Positions 31,821-41,623 of a DNA stretch of 64,000 nucleotides are shown here, in pieces. The translations under genes and the position numbers were made by a program. Numbering within the stretch: position 1 is the first letter of the stretch; each line of letters begins with the position of its first letter. This DNA is from JAAUUE01 sp943370025 (lineage in GTDB: Bacteria; Cyanobacteriota; Cyanobacteriia; Cyanobacteriales; JAAUUE01): the NCBI GenBank assembly GCA_943370025.1, contig CALRPI020000004.1, positions 1 through 64,000 on the forward strand, given 5' to 3'. The notes under the pieces were generated by a model, which did not search any database, was not told the DNA's origin, and saw only the letters and a list, made by a program, of their open reading frames with translations.

Positions 31821-33185
31821 TTATAAGCAGCGTTGTAAATACATACTTGCTAACCAATCTCCGGGATTTGCTTGCAGACATTGCTCCAAAAGTTCTAAGG
31901 CAGCTTCCCGATCTGCCGCATGATAGGAAATAATCGCCTGTTCAAAATTGCTTTGCATAGCTAGCTTCCTCTCGCGTAATTCTGGTGGATCGGCATCGAA
32001 AACTTCATACACCGCTACCTGTTCAGATTTTCCTTTGACTTGAACGCGATCGATCAAACGAATATGATAGTTTTCCGGATGTTTTAAAGCCATAAATGTC
32101 CGATTACTGATCAACAATGGCACACCATACTGTTTGGTTAAACCCTCTAAACGAGATGCTAAATTCACCGCATCACCAATCACAGTTCCATCCATCCGAG
32201 ATGCTCCCCCCACCGTTCCCAGTATTAATGTTCCCGTATTAATTCCAATACCGATCTTAATTGGTGGGCGTTCGGGTCTGGTGCGGGTAGTATTATATTC
32301 TGCTAGTCTTTCGAGCATAGCAATACCACCTGTGACCGCTTGATCAGCATCTCCACTAAACAACGCCATGATGGCATCGCCAATATACTTATCGATAAAG
32401 CCATGATTTTCAATAATTGACGGTTCCATCCGCGATAGATAGCCATTGATAAACTTAAAATTATCATCTGGAGTCATCGTTTCTGATAAGTTCGTAAAAT
32501 CTCGAATATCTGAGAACAAAACCGATATTTCTTGTTGAATTTGTTCGCCCAACTTAATATCAAGAAAGCTATTTTTCTTTAATAGCTGAAGGAACTGGCG
32601 AGGAACGAAGCGTAAGAAAGATTCGTTGAGAGCTTGCAAATGACTTTCTTGTTCTTGTAGCTCTGCAATTAGTTGGGCTTGCTGATTAGTGAGGGATTCT
32701 AATTCTTGATTTATTTCTAGAAGTTTGGCATTTTTTTCTGCAAGTTTCTTCTCTTGACTATAACTATATACTGCTTCTGTAACGGTTAGTCTTAGGTCTT
32801 CATTCTGCCAAGGCTTACTGATGTAGCGATAAAGCTTAGCATATTTGACAGCATTAGCTACCGCTTCAATAGTAGCTTGGGCGGTCAACATTATTTTAAT
32901 GGTTTTGGGGGAAAGTTCATGCACAAGGCGCAAGAGTTCATCTCCCATCATATCCGGCATAATATAATCAGAAATAATTAAAGGAATTTCATAACCTTCT
33001 TCAATTAGTTCTGCAAGCAGCTCTAGGGCATCCTGCCCTCCTTCAGCAATTTCAATTAGGTAGTCTTCTCCAAAGGCTTTCCTCAATTCTGATTTTAAAC
33101 TCGTTAAAATAGTAACTTCATCATCGACACAAACAATGACTGGCTTCTTGGCAAGTTTTGTGATGGCTTCAGTAAGTTGTGTCAT
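31821..33185 (-). CDS. Response regulator with adenylate cyclase output
   Basis: A 454-residue REC-cyclase protein. The REC domain (about 15-130) has phospho-acceptor D73 (LIISDYIMPD). A coiled coil leads to a class III cyclase (about 200-400). The catalytic set is complete: metal-binding D226 and D270, adenine-selecting K266 and D338, and transition-state N341 and R345. K plus D, rather than E plus C, indicates ATP as substrate, so the product is cAMP. A C-terminal helical tail resembles a TPR. Its 5' end overlaps the upstream REC gene by 4 bases (ATGA), showing coupled translation. Confidence 0.93.
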   Translation of the reverse strand: MTQLTEAITKLAKKPVIVCVDDEVTILTSLKSELRKAFGEDYLIEIAEGGQDALELLAELIEEGYEIPLIISDYIMPDMMGDELLRLVHELSPKTIKIMLTAQATIEAVANAVKYAKLYRYISKPWQNEDLRLTVTEAVYSYSQEKKLAEKNAKLLEINQELESLTNQQAQLIAELQEQESHLQALNESFLRFVPRQFLQLLKKNSFLDIKLGEQIQQEISVLFSDIRDFTNLSETMTPDDNFKFINGYLSRMEPSIIENHGFIDKYIGDAIMALFSGDADQAVTGGIAMLERLAEYNTTRTRPERPPIKIGIGINTGTLILGTVGGASRMDGTVIGDAVNLASRLEGLTKQYGVPLLISNRTFMALKHPENYHIRLIDRVQVKGKSEQVAVYEVFDADPPELRERKLAMQSNFEQAIISYHAADREAALELLEQCLQANPGDWLASMYLQRCL

Positions 33186-33577
33186 AGTTTTCCTAATCCA
33201 GATTTAACGGCTTCGATCAACTCATTTTCTGACCAAGGCTTAAATAAGCATCTATGAAGATTGGCTGAGGCATAGGCTCGATCGATCGCGGCTTGATCCG
33301 CCTGTCCTGTCAATAAAATATTGACAATTTTAGGAAATTTATGATGAACATGAATCAAAAATTCATCACCTTTCATTCCCGGCATCAGCCAATCAGAAAC
33401 AATCAATAAAATGCTTATCTCATCTGCATTCAATTCATCAATAATATCTAAAGCTTCCTCAGCATTTTGAGCAAGTTCGTAGGCATAAGACTTACCCAAT
33501 GATTTTCTTAATTGGGCTTTTAGACTTTCTAAGATAACAGTTTCATCATCAACACATAAAATAACAGATTTAGGCAT
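33182..33577 (-). CDS. Stand-alone response regulator receiver protein
   Basis: A 131-residue single REC domain with acidic pocket D10/D11, phospho-acceptor D62 (IVSDWLMPGMKG), switch Thr in LLTGQAD and KPW as the conserved Lys. It has no output domain, so it should act as a phosphate shuttle or by protein contact. It overlaps the cyclase gene by 4 bases, and its REC resembles that of the cyclase (both VDDE(T/V)xILxSLK). One probably arose by duplication of the other. A histidine kinase follows upstream at 33755 in the same direction. Confidence 0.93.
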   Translation of the reverse strand: MPKSVILCVDDETVILESLKAQLRKSLGKSYAYELAQNAEEALDIIDELNADEISILLIVSDWLMPGMKGDEFLIHVHHKFPKIVNILLTGQADQAAIDRAYASANLHRCLFKPWSENELIEAVKSGLGKL

Positions 33578-33754
33578 AATGGTTAAAAGATAATTTTGTT
33601 TTTTAAGGAGTTAGTTATATTGGCTTTATTATTGATTTTTCCATTAACTTCAATGATAATTATATAGTTACAGTAAAATTCGCAGTTAAAAAGGTAAGGA
33701 TTTAATAGTTAATTTCAAAGGGAGTCAGTCAGTCGACAACACCCGAATATTGTA

Positions 33755-35221
33755 CTAGGCGACATAATTAGGTTGAAGATTCATACTTAAAGAAACTGTA
33801 AAGGTTGTTTTACCGGGAACAGATTCAACTTCAATAGCTCCTTGATGTTTCTTGACGATTTTGCTAACGATATCCAACCCAAGACCACTACCTTCACCGG
33901 GTGGTTTAGTAGTAAAAAAAGGTTCAAAAATTCGTGACTTAATCTCTTCGGGAATACCTCCTCCACTATCTGTAATTCTGACTTTAGCAAATCCTCCTTC
34001 TTGTTCAACCTTGATTGCCAGAGTTCCTTTATTCTCCATTGCTTGGATAGCATTATGGATCAAATTCGTCCAAACTTGATTAAGTTCATCTGGGTAACAA
34101 TAAATTAAGGGTATCTCCGCATATTCTTGAATAATTTTGATGCCTTGTTTAATAGAGCCTTGGTAGAGGGTTAGAACAATATCAATTCCGTCTGTCAAGC
34201 TAGTTTTCAGTGGCTCATTCTTCTGATCACTATGGGCATAAGTTTTTAAGGCAAATACAACTTTAGCTGCTCGTTCAGCGGCAGTATTGATCGTATTACT
34301 ACCTCGTTGCAATCCAGAAAGATTATAAGCAAACTCCAGTAACTTCTGGTTATCTGAATGAGTCAGTATCGGCGAAAATATATCAACACCTTCGTAGATT
34401 TTCATATCTGCTAAAGTATCAGCAACAGTATCTACATCCGCGACTCCCATCTCTTCCAACTCGCGGGTTAAAGCTCGTTTCAACCTGCGGTTATCTTTAA
34501 ATGAAATAAATTCCTTATTATTAATAGAAGATAAGACTATTTTCAGAAGTAGTTGAATTTCTTCAGAAGAAAGTGTATTGAGAATACGTGGCAGCTCATC
34601 AAATATCTCCTGTAGATACTTGAAAATGTTACTTACAGAAGATCGAATAGCCCCTAAAGGTGTATTGATTTCGTGAGCAACCCCAGAAATTAGTTGTCCC
34701 AGTGCTGCCATTTTCTCAGATTGGATCAATTCTTGCTGAGCAGATTGTAGTTGCTTTAATGTATTAGCTAATTCCTGATTTGCTTGAGCAAGTTCTGTAT
34801 TACTTGATTGGAAATTATTTTGGAGTTGCTGCAATGCTAAGTGGGTTTCAACACGGGCTAGAACTTCTTCCACCTGAAAGGGTTTAGTTACGTAGTCCAC
34901 ACCACCTACTTCAAAGGCTTTAACCTTATCAAGAACATCACTGAGGGCACTGATAAAAATAACTGGAATGTCCCGGGTTTTGGCATCAGCTTTGAGCCTA
35001 GTGCAAACTTCATAGCCATCCATTTGGGGCATATTAATATCTAGCAAAATCAAATTGATCGAGGCACTTTGAGTAGCTGATAGAGCCTGTAGTCCATCTT
35101 TTGCTGGTCGAACTTTATAGCCATGGTCAGTTAAAATCCCGACCAGTAGTTGTAGATTTGCTAGGGTGTCATCAACAACTAAAATATTAGATTGTAGGCA
35201 GTTAATATCAAGTTTATTCAT
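33755..35221 (-). CDS. REC-histidine kinase hybrid
   Basis: A 488-residue cytosolic protein with an N-terminal REC domain (D61 in LILLDINMPQMDG, KPF at 113-115). A coiled coil follows, then a HisKA box with H183 (GVAHEINTPLGAI), a helical insert (about 215-310) and a HATPase domain (DSGGGIPEEIKSRIFEPFFTTKPPGEGSGLGLDIV). REC before kinase suggests that another kinase controls its activity. It lies 177 bases upstream of the lone REC gene in the same direction, making these two natural partners. Confidence 0.93.
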   Translation of the reverse strand: MNKLDINCLQSNILVVDDTLANLQLLVGILTDHGYKVRPAKDGLQALSATQSASINLILLDINMPQMDGYEVCTRLKADAKTRDIPVIFISALSDVLDKVKAFEVGGVDYVTKPFQVEEVLARVETHLALQQLQNNFQSSNTELAQANQELANTLKQLQSAQQELIQSEKMAALGQLISGVAHEINTPLGAIRSSVSNIFKYLQEIFDELPRILNTLSSEEIQLLLKIVLSSINNKEFISFKDNRRLKRALTRELEEMGVADVDTVADTLADMKIYEGVDIFSPILTHSDNQKLLEFAYNLSGLQRGSNTINTAAERAAKVVFALKTYAHSDQKNEPLKTSLTDGIDIVLTLYQGSIKQGIKIIQEYAEIPLIYCYPDELNQVWTNLIHNAIQAMENKGTLAIKVEQEGGFAKVRITDSGGGIPEEIKSRIFEPFFTTKPPGEGSGLGLDIVSKIVKKHQGAIEVESVPGKTTFTVSLSMNLQPNYVA

Positions 35222-35316
35222 GGGTAATTAAGTATTTCTACATTGGCATTTCTATATTAAATGTAATCTACAGCAGCCCTAAATCATTTGCTAATAGTTA
35301 CCAAATTGATTTGCTT

Positions 35317-38253
35317 CTAAGAGCCGATCACACTTGCTGAAGATAAGTGCGATCGGCTAGAATTGCTATATTTGATGGCAGCTTCAATCAATGCTGTAAT
35401 TTTGCCATATTCAAACTCGCTAGCTAAGGTGACAAATGCCTCTGAGATTACCTCATTTATTATTTTAATTTCCTGAATCAGCCGATCGACCTCAACGATA
35501 TCTGAACTTTTTGCTGAACTAGCTAAATTCGTTAGTAATTCTGGTGGTAAGGTAGCAAGAACTGCTGGTGAAAGTGCTTCCTTCAGATCAGTTTTTGACA
35601 CAGATTGAACTACTTTATTCGTTGGTTCTTCGTAAATATAACGTACCCCGATATGTTTATGCATCGCTGCAAAAATTTCTTGATCTCGAAATGGTTTCCG
35701 CAAAATATCGTCACAACCAACTGATAAAACTACTGACACTTCTTCCTCCAGTACACTGGCAGTGAGGGCAATGATTTTAGTAGCTTGTCCCTTGGTTGTT
35801 GACTTAATTTGTTGGGTTGCGGTATAGCCATCCATAACTGGCATTCGCATATCCATCCAGATCAAATGAGGTTCCCATTCGCGCCAAATATCTACTGCTT
35901 CTTGACCATTATTTGCCTCTTGCAATTCAAACCCAAGAGGATTAAGTAGTTGAACTAACAACTGACGATTGAGTGGTTTGTCATCTACAATCAGCAGGCG
36001 ACAGCGGGGTTGGTTTGGCGCGAGGGCAATAACGCGAGGTTGATTTGGTTGCAATTCCTCCTCTGCTGTATCAACAATCTGAGCTGTGATATCAAATTTG
36101 AAGTTTGTTCCAACACCTACCGTACTACTAACTGTGATATCGCCACCCATAAGTTGGACAAATTGACGGCTAATTACTAAACCCAATCCTGTACCTTCTT
36201 TGGCATTTTTGCCGGAAGAAGTTTGAATGAAAGCTTGAAATAATTTATCTAACTCTTCTGGTGCGATTCCCTCACCGGTATCTTCAACCTCAAAATGAAT
36301 CTGTTGCTTAGTTTCCACATTTTCTTGATAGTTATCTTTTCTCTCTTCATGCATATTTATTGATTTATCAATTGATTTATGCACTAATTTATTCATTAAT
36401 CCACTATCTGTATAAACCCGAACAGAGACACCTCCTTCCGTGGTGAATTTGATGGCATTATTGAGTAGATTAATCAAGATTTGCCGGAGCTTAACTTGGT
36501 CGGTGCGGATATAATGGGGAACATCTTCACCCCGCTCAAATATCAATTGCAATCTAGCATCATTAACTTTCAGGAGAAACATATCTTCTACATCATCGAG
36601 GAGGCGATAGAGATCGAAGTTTTTCTCATTGATGGTTGTGCGTCCTGCCTCAATTTTTGAAAGGTCTAATACTTGGTTGATTAATGTTAGTAAATGCTCA
36701 CCACTGCGGGTGATAATGCCAACATTATCGAAGTGTTCGGCGGGGAGCGATCGACTCCTGAGCATAATTTGGGCAAAGCCTAAAATTGCATTCAAGGGCG
36801 ATCGCAATTCGTGGCTCATATTAGCCAGAAATGTACTTTTGGCTTGGTTGGCTACTTCGGCTTTTTCCTTCGCCATTTCTAATTGTTGGTTCGATGTGGC
36901 TAATTCTGCAGTACGCTCTGTAACTTTTTGTTCTAGAGTTGTCAAAAAATCTTGCAACTGGAGAGCCATACTATTGAATGATTTAGCAAGTTGGCCAACT
37001 TCATCGGTACGATCGATTACTTCTGGTTGATGCCAGTTTCCTTGAGCAATATCTTTGGCAGTTTCATTTAATTGCAAAATTGGTTTGGTGACCCACCTAG
37101 CTGTCAAAATTCCAATTACTGTTGATAGGATTAAAGCTGCTATGCACAACAAAATTGTTGAGTGGTTGTTGGCATCAATTTCTGCCATGAAATCGGCTTC
37201 AGGAATTACTACAACGATCGACCAATCTAAGCCCTTGTCATCGGTAAAGGGTAAGACTTGGAGAAAATGTCGCTTTTCTTGGAATTTAAATTCTAGTTGC
37301 TGGATACTGCGATTTTGGGAGATGGAATTATTAGCTATAAATACTGCTGTGGCTTGGGTCAGGGGATCGCTACTATCAATGGCTTTGATACGTTCGGCAC
37401 CAAAATCCTTATTGGCAACCGTGCGAATCGGTTTTTCAGTCGTTGAAGTTGCCACTAGCATTCCATCGCGTTCGATAATAAAACTTTGTCCGGTTTTACC
37501 AATCTTCAGGCTTTGTAAGAATTTGCCAATTTGGGAGAGGTTAATATTGGTGAGCAGGACTCCTTGTAGTTGCCCTGAAGCGTTTTTATAAGGCATGGCT
37601 GCCCCTAAATAAGAGGTGATGCCTTTGGTGTGGGGATAGATTTGACTCCAAGTTGGTTTCCCCGCTGCAACCGCTGCTTTATACCACGGACGAGTGCGAG
37701 GATCAAAGTTGGGTTTGTTATTGAGGAGATTGGTTCGATCGCCTTTTTGATTAGTAGCGTAGGTGCGAAAATTAAATTTACTCTCGATCGTGGAAACCCT
37801 GACGGTTAAAGAACCGTCATCAGCACGTTCTGCCCCTAAATTTTCCTGATTCTCTAACCCAATTCCAGCAAAGGTTAAACTATCAAAAACTTGAATTTGC
37901 TTCCAAAAATGACGTTCCACCCCCTCTAAATCCTGTAATTTCAGTTGTCCTAAATCTAAAGCAACCGCATTAGTTTGATTTACTTGATGGGGAATTGTCA
38001 AATAGGATTTGAGGTTTGAATCGATCCGGTTGGTAATTTCTTCTCTTAGTTGCATGGCGACGTTGTTAATCGCTTGCTGACCATTTTTAAAAGAGAGATA
38101 GCCAATTAACCCAACAATACTAAAGGTTTGCAGCACAAAAGGCACAATCAACACAGTGCGGAGGGATGATTTGCGAGGGATTTTGCCGAGGTTGGAGGAG
38201 GGAATCTTAGTCAACATAAGTAGAGATGAGGAAAGGCTTTCAGAGACAGGCAC
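35317..38253 (-). CDS. Cache-HAMP histidine kinase with C-terminal receiver
   Basis: A 978-residue membrane sensor. Two transmembrane helices (about 29-50 and 360-383) enclose a periplasmic double Cache domain (WYKAAVAAGKPTWSQIYPH; SFIIERDGMLVATSTTEKP). A HAMP domain, coiled coil and HisKA (H481 in MSHELRSPLNAILGF) follow, then HATPase (EDTGEGIAPEELDKLFQAF; GTGLGLVISRQF) and REC with D801 (IWMDMRMPVMDG). The last ~100 residues are helical with no clear HPt His. Cache domains bind small extracellular molecules; the ligand is unknown. It lies 95 bases upstream of the REC-histidine kinase in the same direction. Confidence 0.93.
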   Translation of the reverse strand: MPVSESLSSSLLMLTKIPSSNLGKIPRKSSLRTVLIVPFVLQTFSIVGLIGYLSFKNGQQAINNVAMQLREEITNRIDSNLKSYLTIPHQVNQTNAVALDLGQLKLQDLEGVERHFWKQIQVFDSLTFAGIGLENQENLGAERADDGSLTVRVSTIESKFNFRTYATNQKGDRTNLLNNKPNFDPRTRPWYKAAVAAGKPTWSQIYPHTKGITSYLGAAMPYKNASGQLQGVLLTNINLSQIGKFLQSLKIGKTGQSFIIERDGMLVATSTTEKPIRTVANKDFGAERIKAIDSSDPLTQATAVFIANNSISQNRSIQQLEFKFQEKRHFLQVLPFTDDKGLDWSIVVVIPEADFMAEIDANNHSTILLCIAALILSTVIGILTARWVTKPILQLNETAKDIAQGNWHQPEVIDRTDEVGQLAKSFNSMALQLQDFLTTLEQKVTERTAELATSNQQLEMAKEKAEVANQAKSTFLANMSHELRSPLNAILGFAQIMLRSRSLPAEHFDNVGIITRSGEHLLTLINQVLDLSKIEAGRTTINEKNFDLYRLLDDVEDMFLLKVNDARLQLIFERGEDVPHYIRTDQVKLRQILINLLNNAIKFTTEGGVSVRVYTDSGLMNKLVHKSIDKSINMHEERKDNYQENVETKQQIHFEVEDTGEGIAPEELDKLFQAFIQTSSGKNAKEGTGLGLVISRQFVQLMGGDITVSSTVGVGTNFKFDITAQIVDTAEEELQPNQPRVIALAPNQPRCRLLIVDDKPLNRQLLVQLLNPLGFELQEANNGQEAVDIWREWEPHLIWMDMRMPVMDGYTATQQIKSTTKGQATKIIALTASVLEEEVSVVLSVGCDDILRKPFRDQEIFAAMHKHIGVRYIYEEPTNKVVQSVSKTDLKEALSPAVLATLPPELLTNLASSAKSSDIVEVDRLIQEIKIINEVISEAFVTLASEFEYGKITALIEAAIKYSNSSRSHLSSASVIGS

Positions 38254-38455
38254 TTGGCTATCTTTACAATTCTTGGTACTATATCATGGTTTTTCAGTTT
38301 GTTCGGGGAAGATATATTTGAAATTTCTTCTCTGTTAACCACCTCTCAAATCACCTTGGTGTAATCACTGAAGCAAGATTCTTCTAGTAAGTATCAGGGG
38401 ATATTTACCAAAGATTTACTGAATATTTACATCACATTTACTTAAATATTTACCC

Positions 38456-38959
38456 ATGTTCGATCAATCTCCTGTTCATCCGGAACCTAATCCTGATCTA
38501 GCCATAGATCCTATTACTAAATCAATCCCTAACTCTAGTACTATCGACTGGTTTAGCTATCCTGCCCACGCCTTTCCCCACCAAACAGATTATGGTGGCG
38601 TTGTTTGGCACGGGGCTTATGTCGCCTGGCTAGAGGAAGCACGGGTGGAATATTTGCGATCGCTGGGCGTAGATTATAACTATTTAGTTAACCTCGGCTA
38701 TGAATTGCCTGTGGTGGAGATGGCACTGCGCTATCATCTGCCCGTAAAATTGGGCATGGATGTGGTAATTAAGACGAGAATGCAGAATACTAAAGGGGTA
38801 CGAATTATTTGTGACTATCAAATTCAATCCCCCAATGGGGAAGTTTTGTATCTGACAGCCCAAGTGACCTTAGTGGCGATCGAAAGTAGCAAAGGCAAAA
38901 TTCTCCGCCAACTACCCTCCGCAGTTAAAGATGCTTTGGCAAAGTCAAAAACAGCTTAA
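38456..38959 (+). CDS. 4HBT hot-dog acyl-CoA thioesterase (YbgC type)
   Basis: A 167-residue protein; an acidic/Pro-rich leader (1-35) precedes a hot-dog domain. The active-site segment reads HQTDYGGVVWHGAYVAWLEEARVEYLRS, where D of TDYGG and the following WH...E match the 4-hydroxybenzoyl-CoA thioesterase/YbgC family. In cyanobacteria such a protein can be the 1,4-dihydroxy-2-naphthoyl-CoA hydrolase of phylloquinone synthesis, but other menaquinone genes are not nearby and general thioesterase activity is as likely. Monocistronic. Confidence 0.88.
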   Translation: MFDQSPVHPEPNPDLAIDPITKSIPNSSTIDWFSYPAHAFPHQTDYGGVVWHGAYVAWLEEARVEYLRSLGVDYNYLVNLGYELPVVEMALRYHLPVKLGMDVVIKTRMQNTKGVRIICDYQIQSPNGEVLYLTAQVTLVAIESSKGKILRQLPSAVKDALAKSKTA

Positions 38960-39056
38960 AAACAGCTTAAAAACATCCAAGTTAATAAAGAATGTCTTGC
39001 GTAACTTGCAGGACATTTTTGACAAGCAATTATTACCCTAGAATTACCAAAATGTC

Positions 39057-40868
39057 ATGACTCCAGAAAGATACTTTGAAAAAATTCCCGGAAGACTTCT
39101 AGAAAAACCACTTGGTTCAGTTATTCAAGGCTCCCTCACCCAAGGTTTAGAAATTCGCCTCCATGCGGATATTTCTGTGGAAGAAATGCGAGTCGGTAAA
39201 TTCTTAGTTGTGCGGGGCAGAAAAGCTCGTTTCTTTTGTATGCTGACGGATGTTTCTTTGGGGACTTCGAGCCTGCGAATTATTGCCAATCCTCCAGAGC
39301 CGGATGATGATTTTTTACGGGAAGTTCTGGCGGGTAGCGGCACCTATGGCACGATCAATCTCACCCCGATGTTGATGTTTATTCCTGCCTTAGAATTAGA
39401 AAATCAGTTGTTTGTCACTAATGGGGATGCTAATGGGAATAGCAATCAAAATGGCAAGAAAGGCAAGCAAAAATCCCTCAACGGGAGTAGCAAAGCTCCT
39501 CTTGCTTCCATGGAAACCCAAAGTAGCTCAGAAATGCAGCTCCTGCCAGTCAAGACTATTCCCAGCCACTTTAGTCCAGTTTTTGAGGCGACCGAGCATG
39601 ATTTTCGCAGCGTGTTTGGTTGGGAAGATGATCCAACCCGGCGCAACTTTGCGATCGGGCAACCTCTAGATATGGATGTTCCCGTATGTTTGGATCTAGA
39701 TAGGTTTGTGGAGCGGAGTAATGGAGTATTCGGCAAATCTGGGACGGGAAAATCTTTTTTAACTAGATTATTACTATCAGGAATTATCCGTCGCCAAGCA
39801 GCGGTGAATTTGATTTTTGATATGCACTCAGAATATGGTTGGGAAGCAGTTTCTGAAGGGAAAAGTTGTCAAACTGTCAAGGGTTTGAGACAGCTATTCC
39901 CCCATCAAGTGGAAGTTTATACCCTTGATCCAGAATCTGCCAGAAGAAGGGGCATTAAAGATGCTCAAGAATTGTATTTGAGTTTCGATCAAATTGAAAT
40001 TGAAGATATTAATTTAGTTCGAGGAGAGTTGAATCTTTCTGAGGCAAGTTTAGATAATGCCAACATTTTGTATGGAGAATTTGGCAAGCATTGGATTACC
40101 AGATTAATTGCCATGACCAATGAAGATATTACGGAGTTTTGTGATGAGAAACGAGGTCACAAAGGCTCGATCATGGCATTACAAAGAAAGTTAATGCGTC
40201 TGGAAAACCTCAAATATATCCGCAGTGCTTGCCCCCATAATTATGTGGAGCGGATTCTCAAATCCTTAGAGGCTAGAAAAAATGTGGTAATCGAATTTGG
40301 TTCCCAGTCAGATATGTTGTCCTATATGCTGGTGACCAATATGATTACTCGGCGGATCCATAAAGCCTACGTCAAGAAGTCAGAAATTTTCTTGCAGAGC
40401 AAAAATCCCGTTGATCGCCCCACCCAGTTAGTGATTACCATTGAAGAAGCTCATAGATTCCTGGATCCTGCGATCGTCAAACATACTATTTTTGGAATTA
40501 TTGCTAGAGAGATGCGGAAATACTTTGTCACCCTGCTAGTTGTGGATCAAAGACCTTCAGGAATTGACAATGAAGTTATGTCCCAAATTGGCACTCGGAT
40601 CACTGCGTTACTCAATGATGACAAAGATATTGAAGCTATCTTTACTGGAGTTTCTGGGGGGAGCAGCCTGCGATCGGTCTTAGCCAAGCTAGATTCCAAG
40701 CAACAGGCACTAGTCCTCGGTCATGCCGTCCCCATGCCCGTAGTCGTGCGAACCCGTCCCTACGACGCTCAGTTCTACAGCGAAATTGCCGACCCTGATT
40801 GGCAAGAAATGCCTGATAAAGAATTATTTACCTTAGCAGAAAGTGCTAGGGCAGATTTAGGCTTTTAA
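39057..40868 (+). CDS. HerA-like hexameric ATPase (DUF87)
   Basis: A 603-residue protein. An N-terminal HAS-barrel-like domain (about 1-120, GRLLEKPLGSVIQGSLTQGLEIRLH) and a low-complexity Asn/Lys/Ser stretch (about 122-160) precede a HerA/FtsK-type ATPase. Walker A GKSGTGKS is at 226-233 and LVITIEEAHRFLD is Walker B. LLVVDQRPSGIDNEVMSQIGTRI supplies the sensor and arginine-finger region. HerA motors work with nucleases in DNA end processing or in phage defence. The next gene, 73 bases on and in the same direction, has a PD-(D/E)XK-like motif, making a functional pair conceivable. Confidence 0.88.
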   Translation: MTPERYFEKIPGRLLEKPLGSVIQGSLTQGLEIRLHADISVEEMRVGKFLVVRGRKARFFCMLTDVSLGTSSLRIIANPPEPDDDFLREVLAGSGTYGTINLTPMLMFIPALELENQLFVTNGDANGNSNQNGKKGKQKSLNGSSKAPLASMETQSSSEMQLLPVKTIPSHFSPVFEATEHDFRSVFGWEDDPTRRNFAIGQPLDMDVPVCLDLDRFVERSNGVFGKSGTGKSFLTRLLLSGIIRRQAAVNLIFDMHSEYGWEAVSEGKSCQTVKGLRQLFPHQVEVYTLDPESARRRGIKDAQELYLSFDQIEIEDINLVRGELNLSEASLDNANILYGEFGKHWITRLIAMTNEDITEFCDEKRGHKGSIMALQRKLMRLENLKYIRSACPHNYVERILKSLEARKNVVIEFGSQSDMLSYMLVTNMITRRIHKAYVKKSEIFLQSKNPVDRPTQLVITIEEAHRFLDPAIVKHTIFGIIAREMRKYFVTLLVVDQRPSGIDNEVMSQIGTRITALLNDDKDIEAIFTGVSGGSSLRSVLAKLDSKQQALVLGHAVPMPVVVRTRPYDAQFYSEIADPDWQEMPDKELFTLAESARADLGF

Positions 40869-40878
40869 GTCTAAAAAA

Positions 40879-40913
40879 GTAGGAAGTGCCGCACTGCGTG
40901 CGACATTTCCTAC
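40879..40913. terminator. Hairpin after the HerA-like gene
   Basis: GTAGGAAGTGCCGCA pairs with TGCGTGCGACATTTCCTAC with a few mismatches, 10 bases after the HerA stop and before the downstream gene. The purine run after it (GAAAAAAAT) would be a T-run on the minus strand, not on the plus strand. It may be a repeat rather than a true terminator. Confidence 0.5.
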
Positions 40914-40956
40914 GAAAAAAATCATTACCTATTTAGCACCATTGGGCTGGATAAAT

Positions 40957-41568
40957 ATGAAAACCAACTTTCAGCTTGAGCAAAATTATAACTTTGCTGA
41001 TTATTTCAAACTTAATTACGAGCCGGAAGATATTCTGGGCTATTTTGGCTATGAATTACAACTACAAAATTTAGCTTTACCTAGATATGCAGGGGAACTC
41101 GATCGCCTCCAGAGTCTGCAACAGCGGATTGAAGAAAGCCTCCCCTATATCAGTCTGACTAGCGAAATGGCAAGGCGGGAATTTCTGATTGCCCCGATCC
41201 TGATTGACCTCAGCCATTATACCCAAGCAAAGCTCCGAGTTGCATATACTATTAATGCTAGTAGCCAGTTAAAAGGGGAGTTAGATTACTATATTCAGTC
41301 TCAGCATAATTTGTTGGTAATCGAAGCCAAAAATGCCGATCTGCAAAAAGGTTTCACTCAATTAGCCGTTGAATTAATTGCCCTCGATCGCCTGCTAGAA
41401 ATCACCCCAGATACACCTCAATTATCTGGAGCCGTATCTACTGGGAATATTTGGCAATTTGGAGTCCTCGATCGTACCAAGAAACAGATTACCCAAGACT
41501 TAGTTTTGTATCGTGTCCCCACAGATATGGAAGAGTTGCTCCGTATCTTAGTTGGCATCGTCAAATAA
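40957..41568 (+). CDS. PD-(D/E)XK nuclease-like protein of unknown family
   Basis: A 203-residue protein (the frame opens five codons earlier, at 40942). The core LKGELDYYIQSQHNLLVIEAKNAD gives the arrangement D110-x12-E123-A-K125, the central signature of PD-(D/E)XK phosphodiesterases. QLAVELIALDRLLE follows as the usual alpha helix. Upstream, SEMARREFLIAPILIDLSHY could provide the conserved N-terminal acidic residue. The gene directly follows the HerA-like ATPase. A DNA- or RNA-cutting role is inferred from the motif and neighbour only; some members of this fold are inactive. Confidence 0.65.
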   Translation: MKTNFQLEQNYNFADYFKLNYEPEDILGYFGYELQLQNLALPRYAGELDRLQSLQQRIEESLPYISLTSEMARREFLIAPILIDLSHYTQAKLRVAYTINASSQLKGELDYYIQSQHNLLVIEAKNADLQKGFTQLAVELIALDRLLEITPDTPQLSGAVSTGNIWQFGVLDRTKKQITQDLVLYRVPTDMEELLRILVGIVK

Positions 41569-41623
41569 TAACTCTAAGGTTTTCTGTGGTACGCAAGAAT
41601 CTTCCGCAGCACTGAGGAAATCC

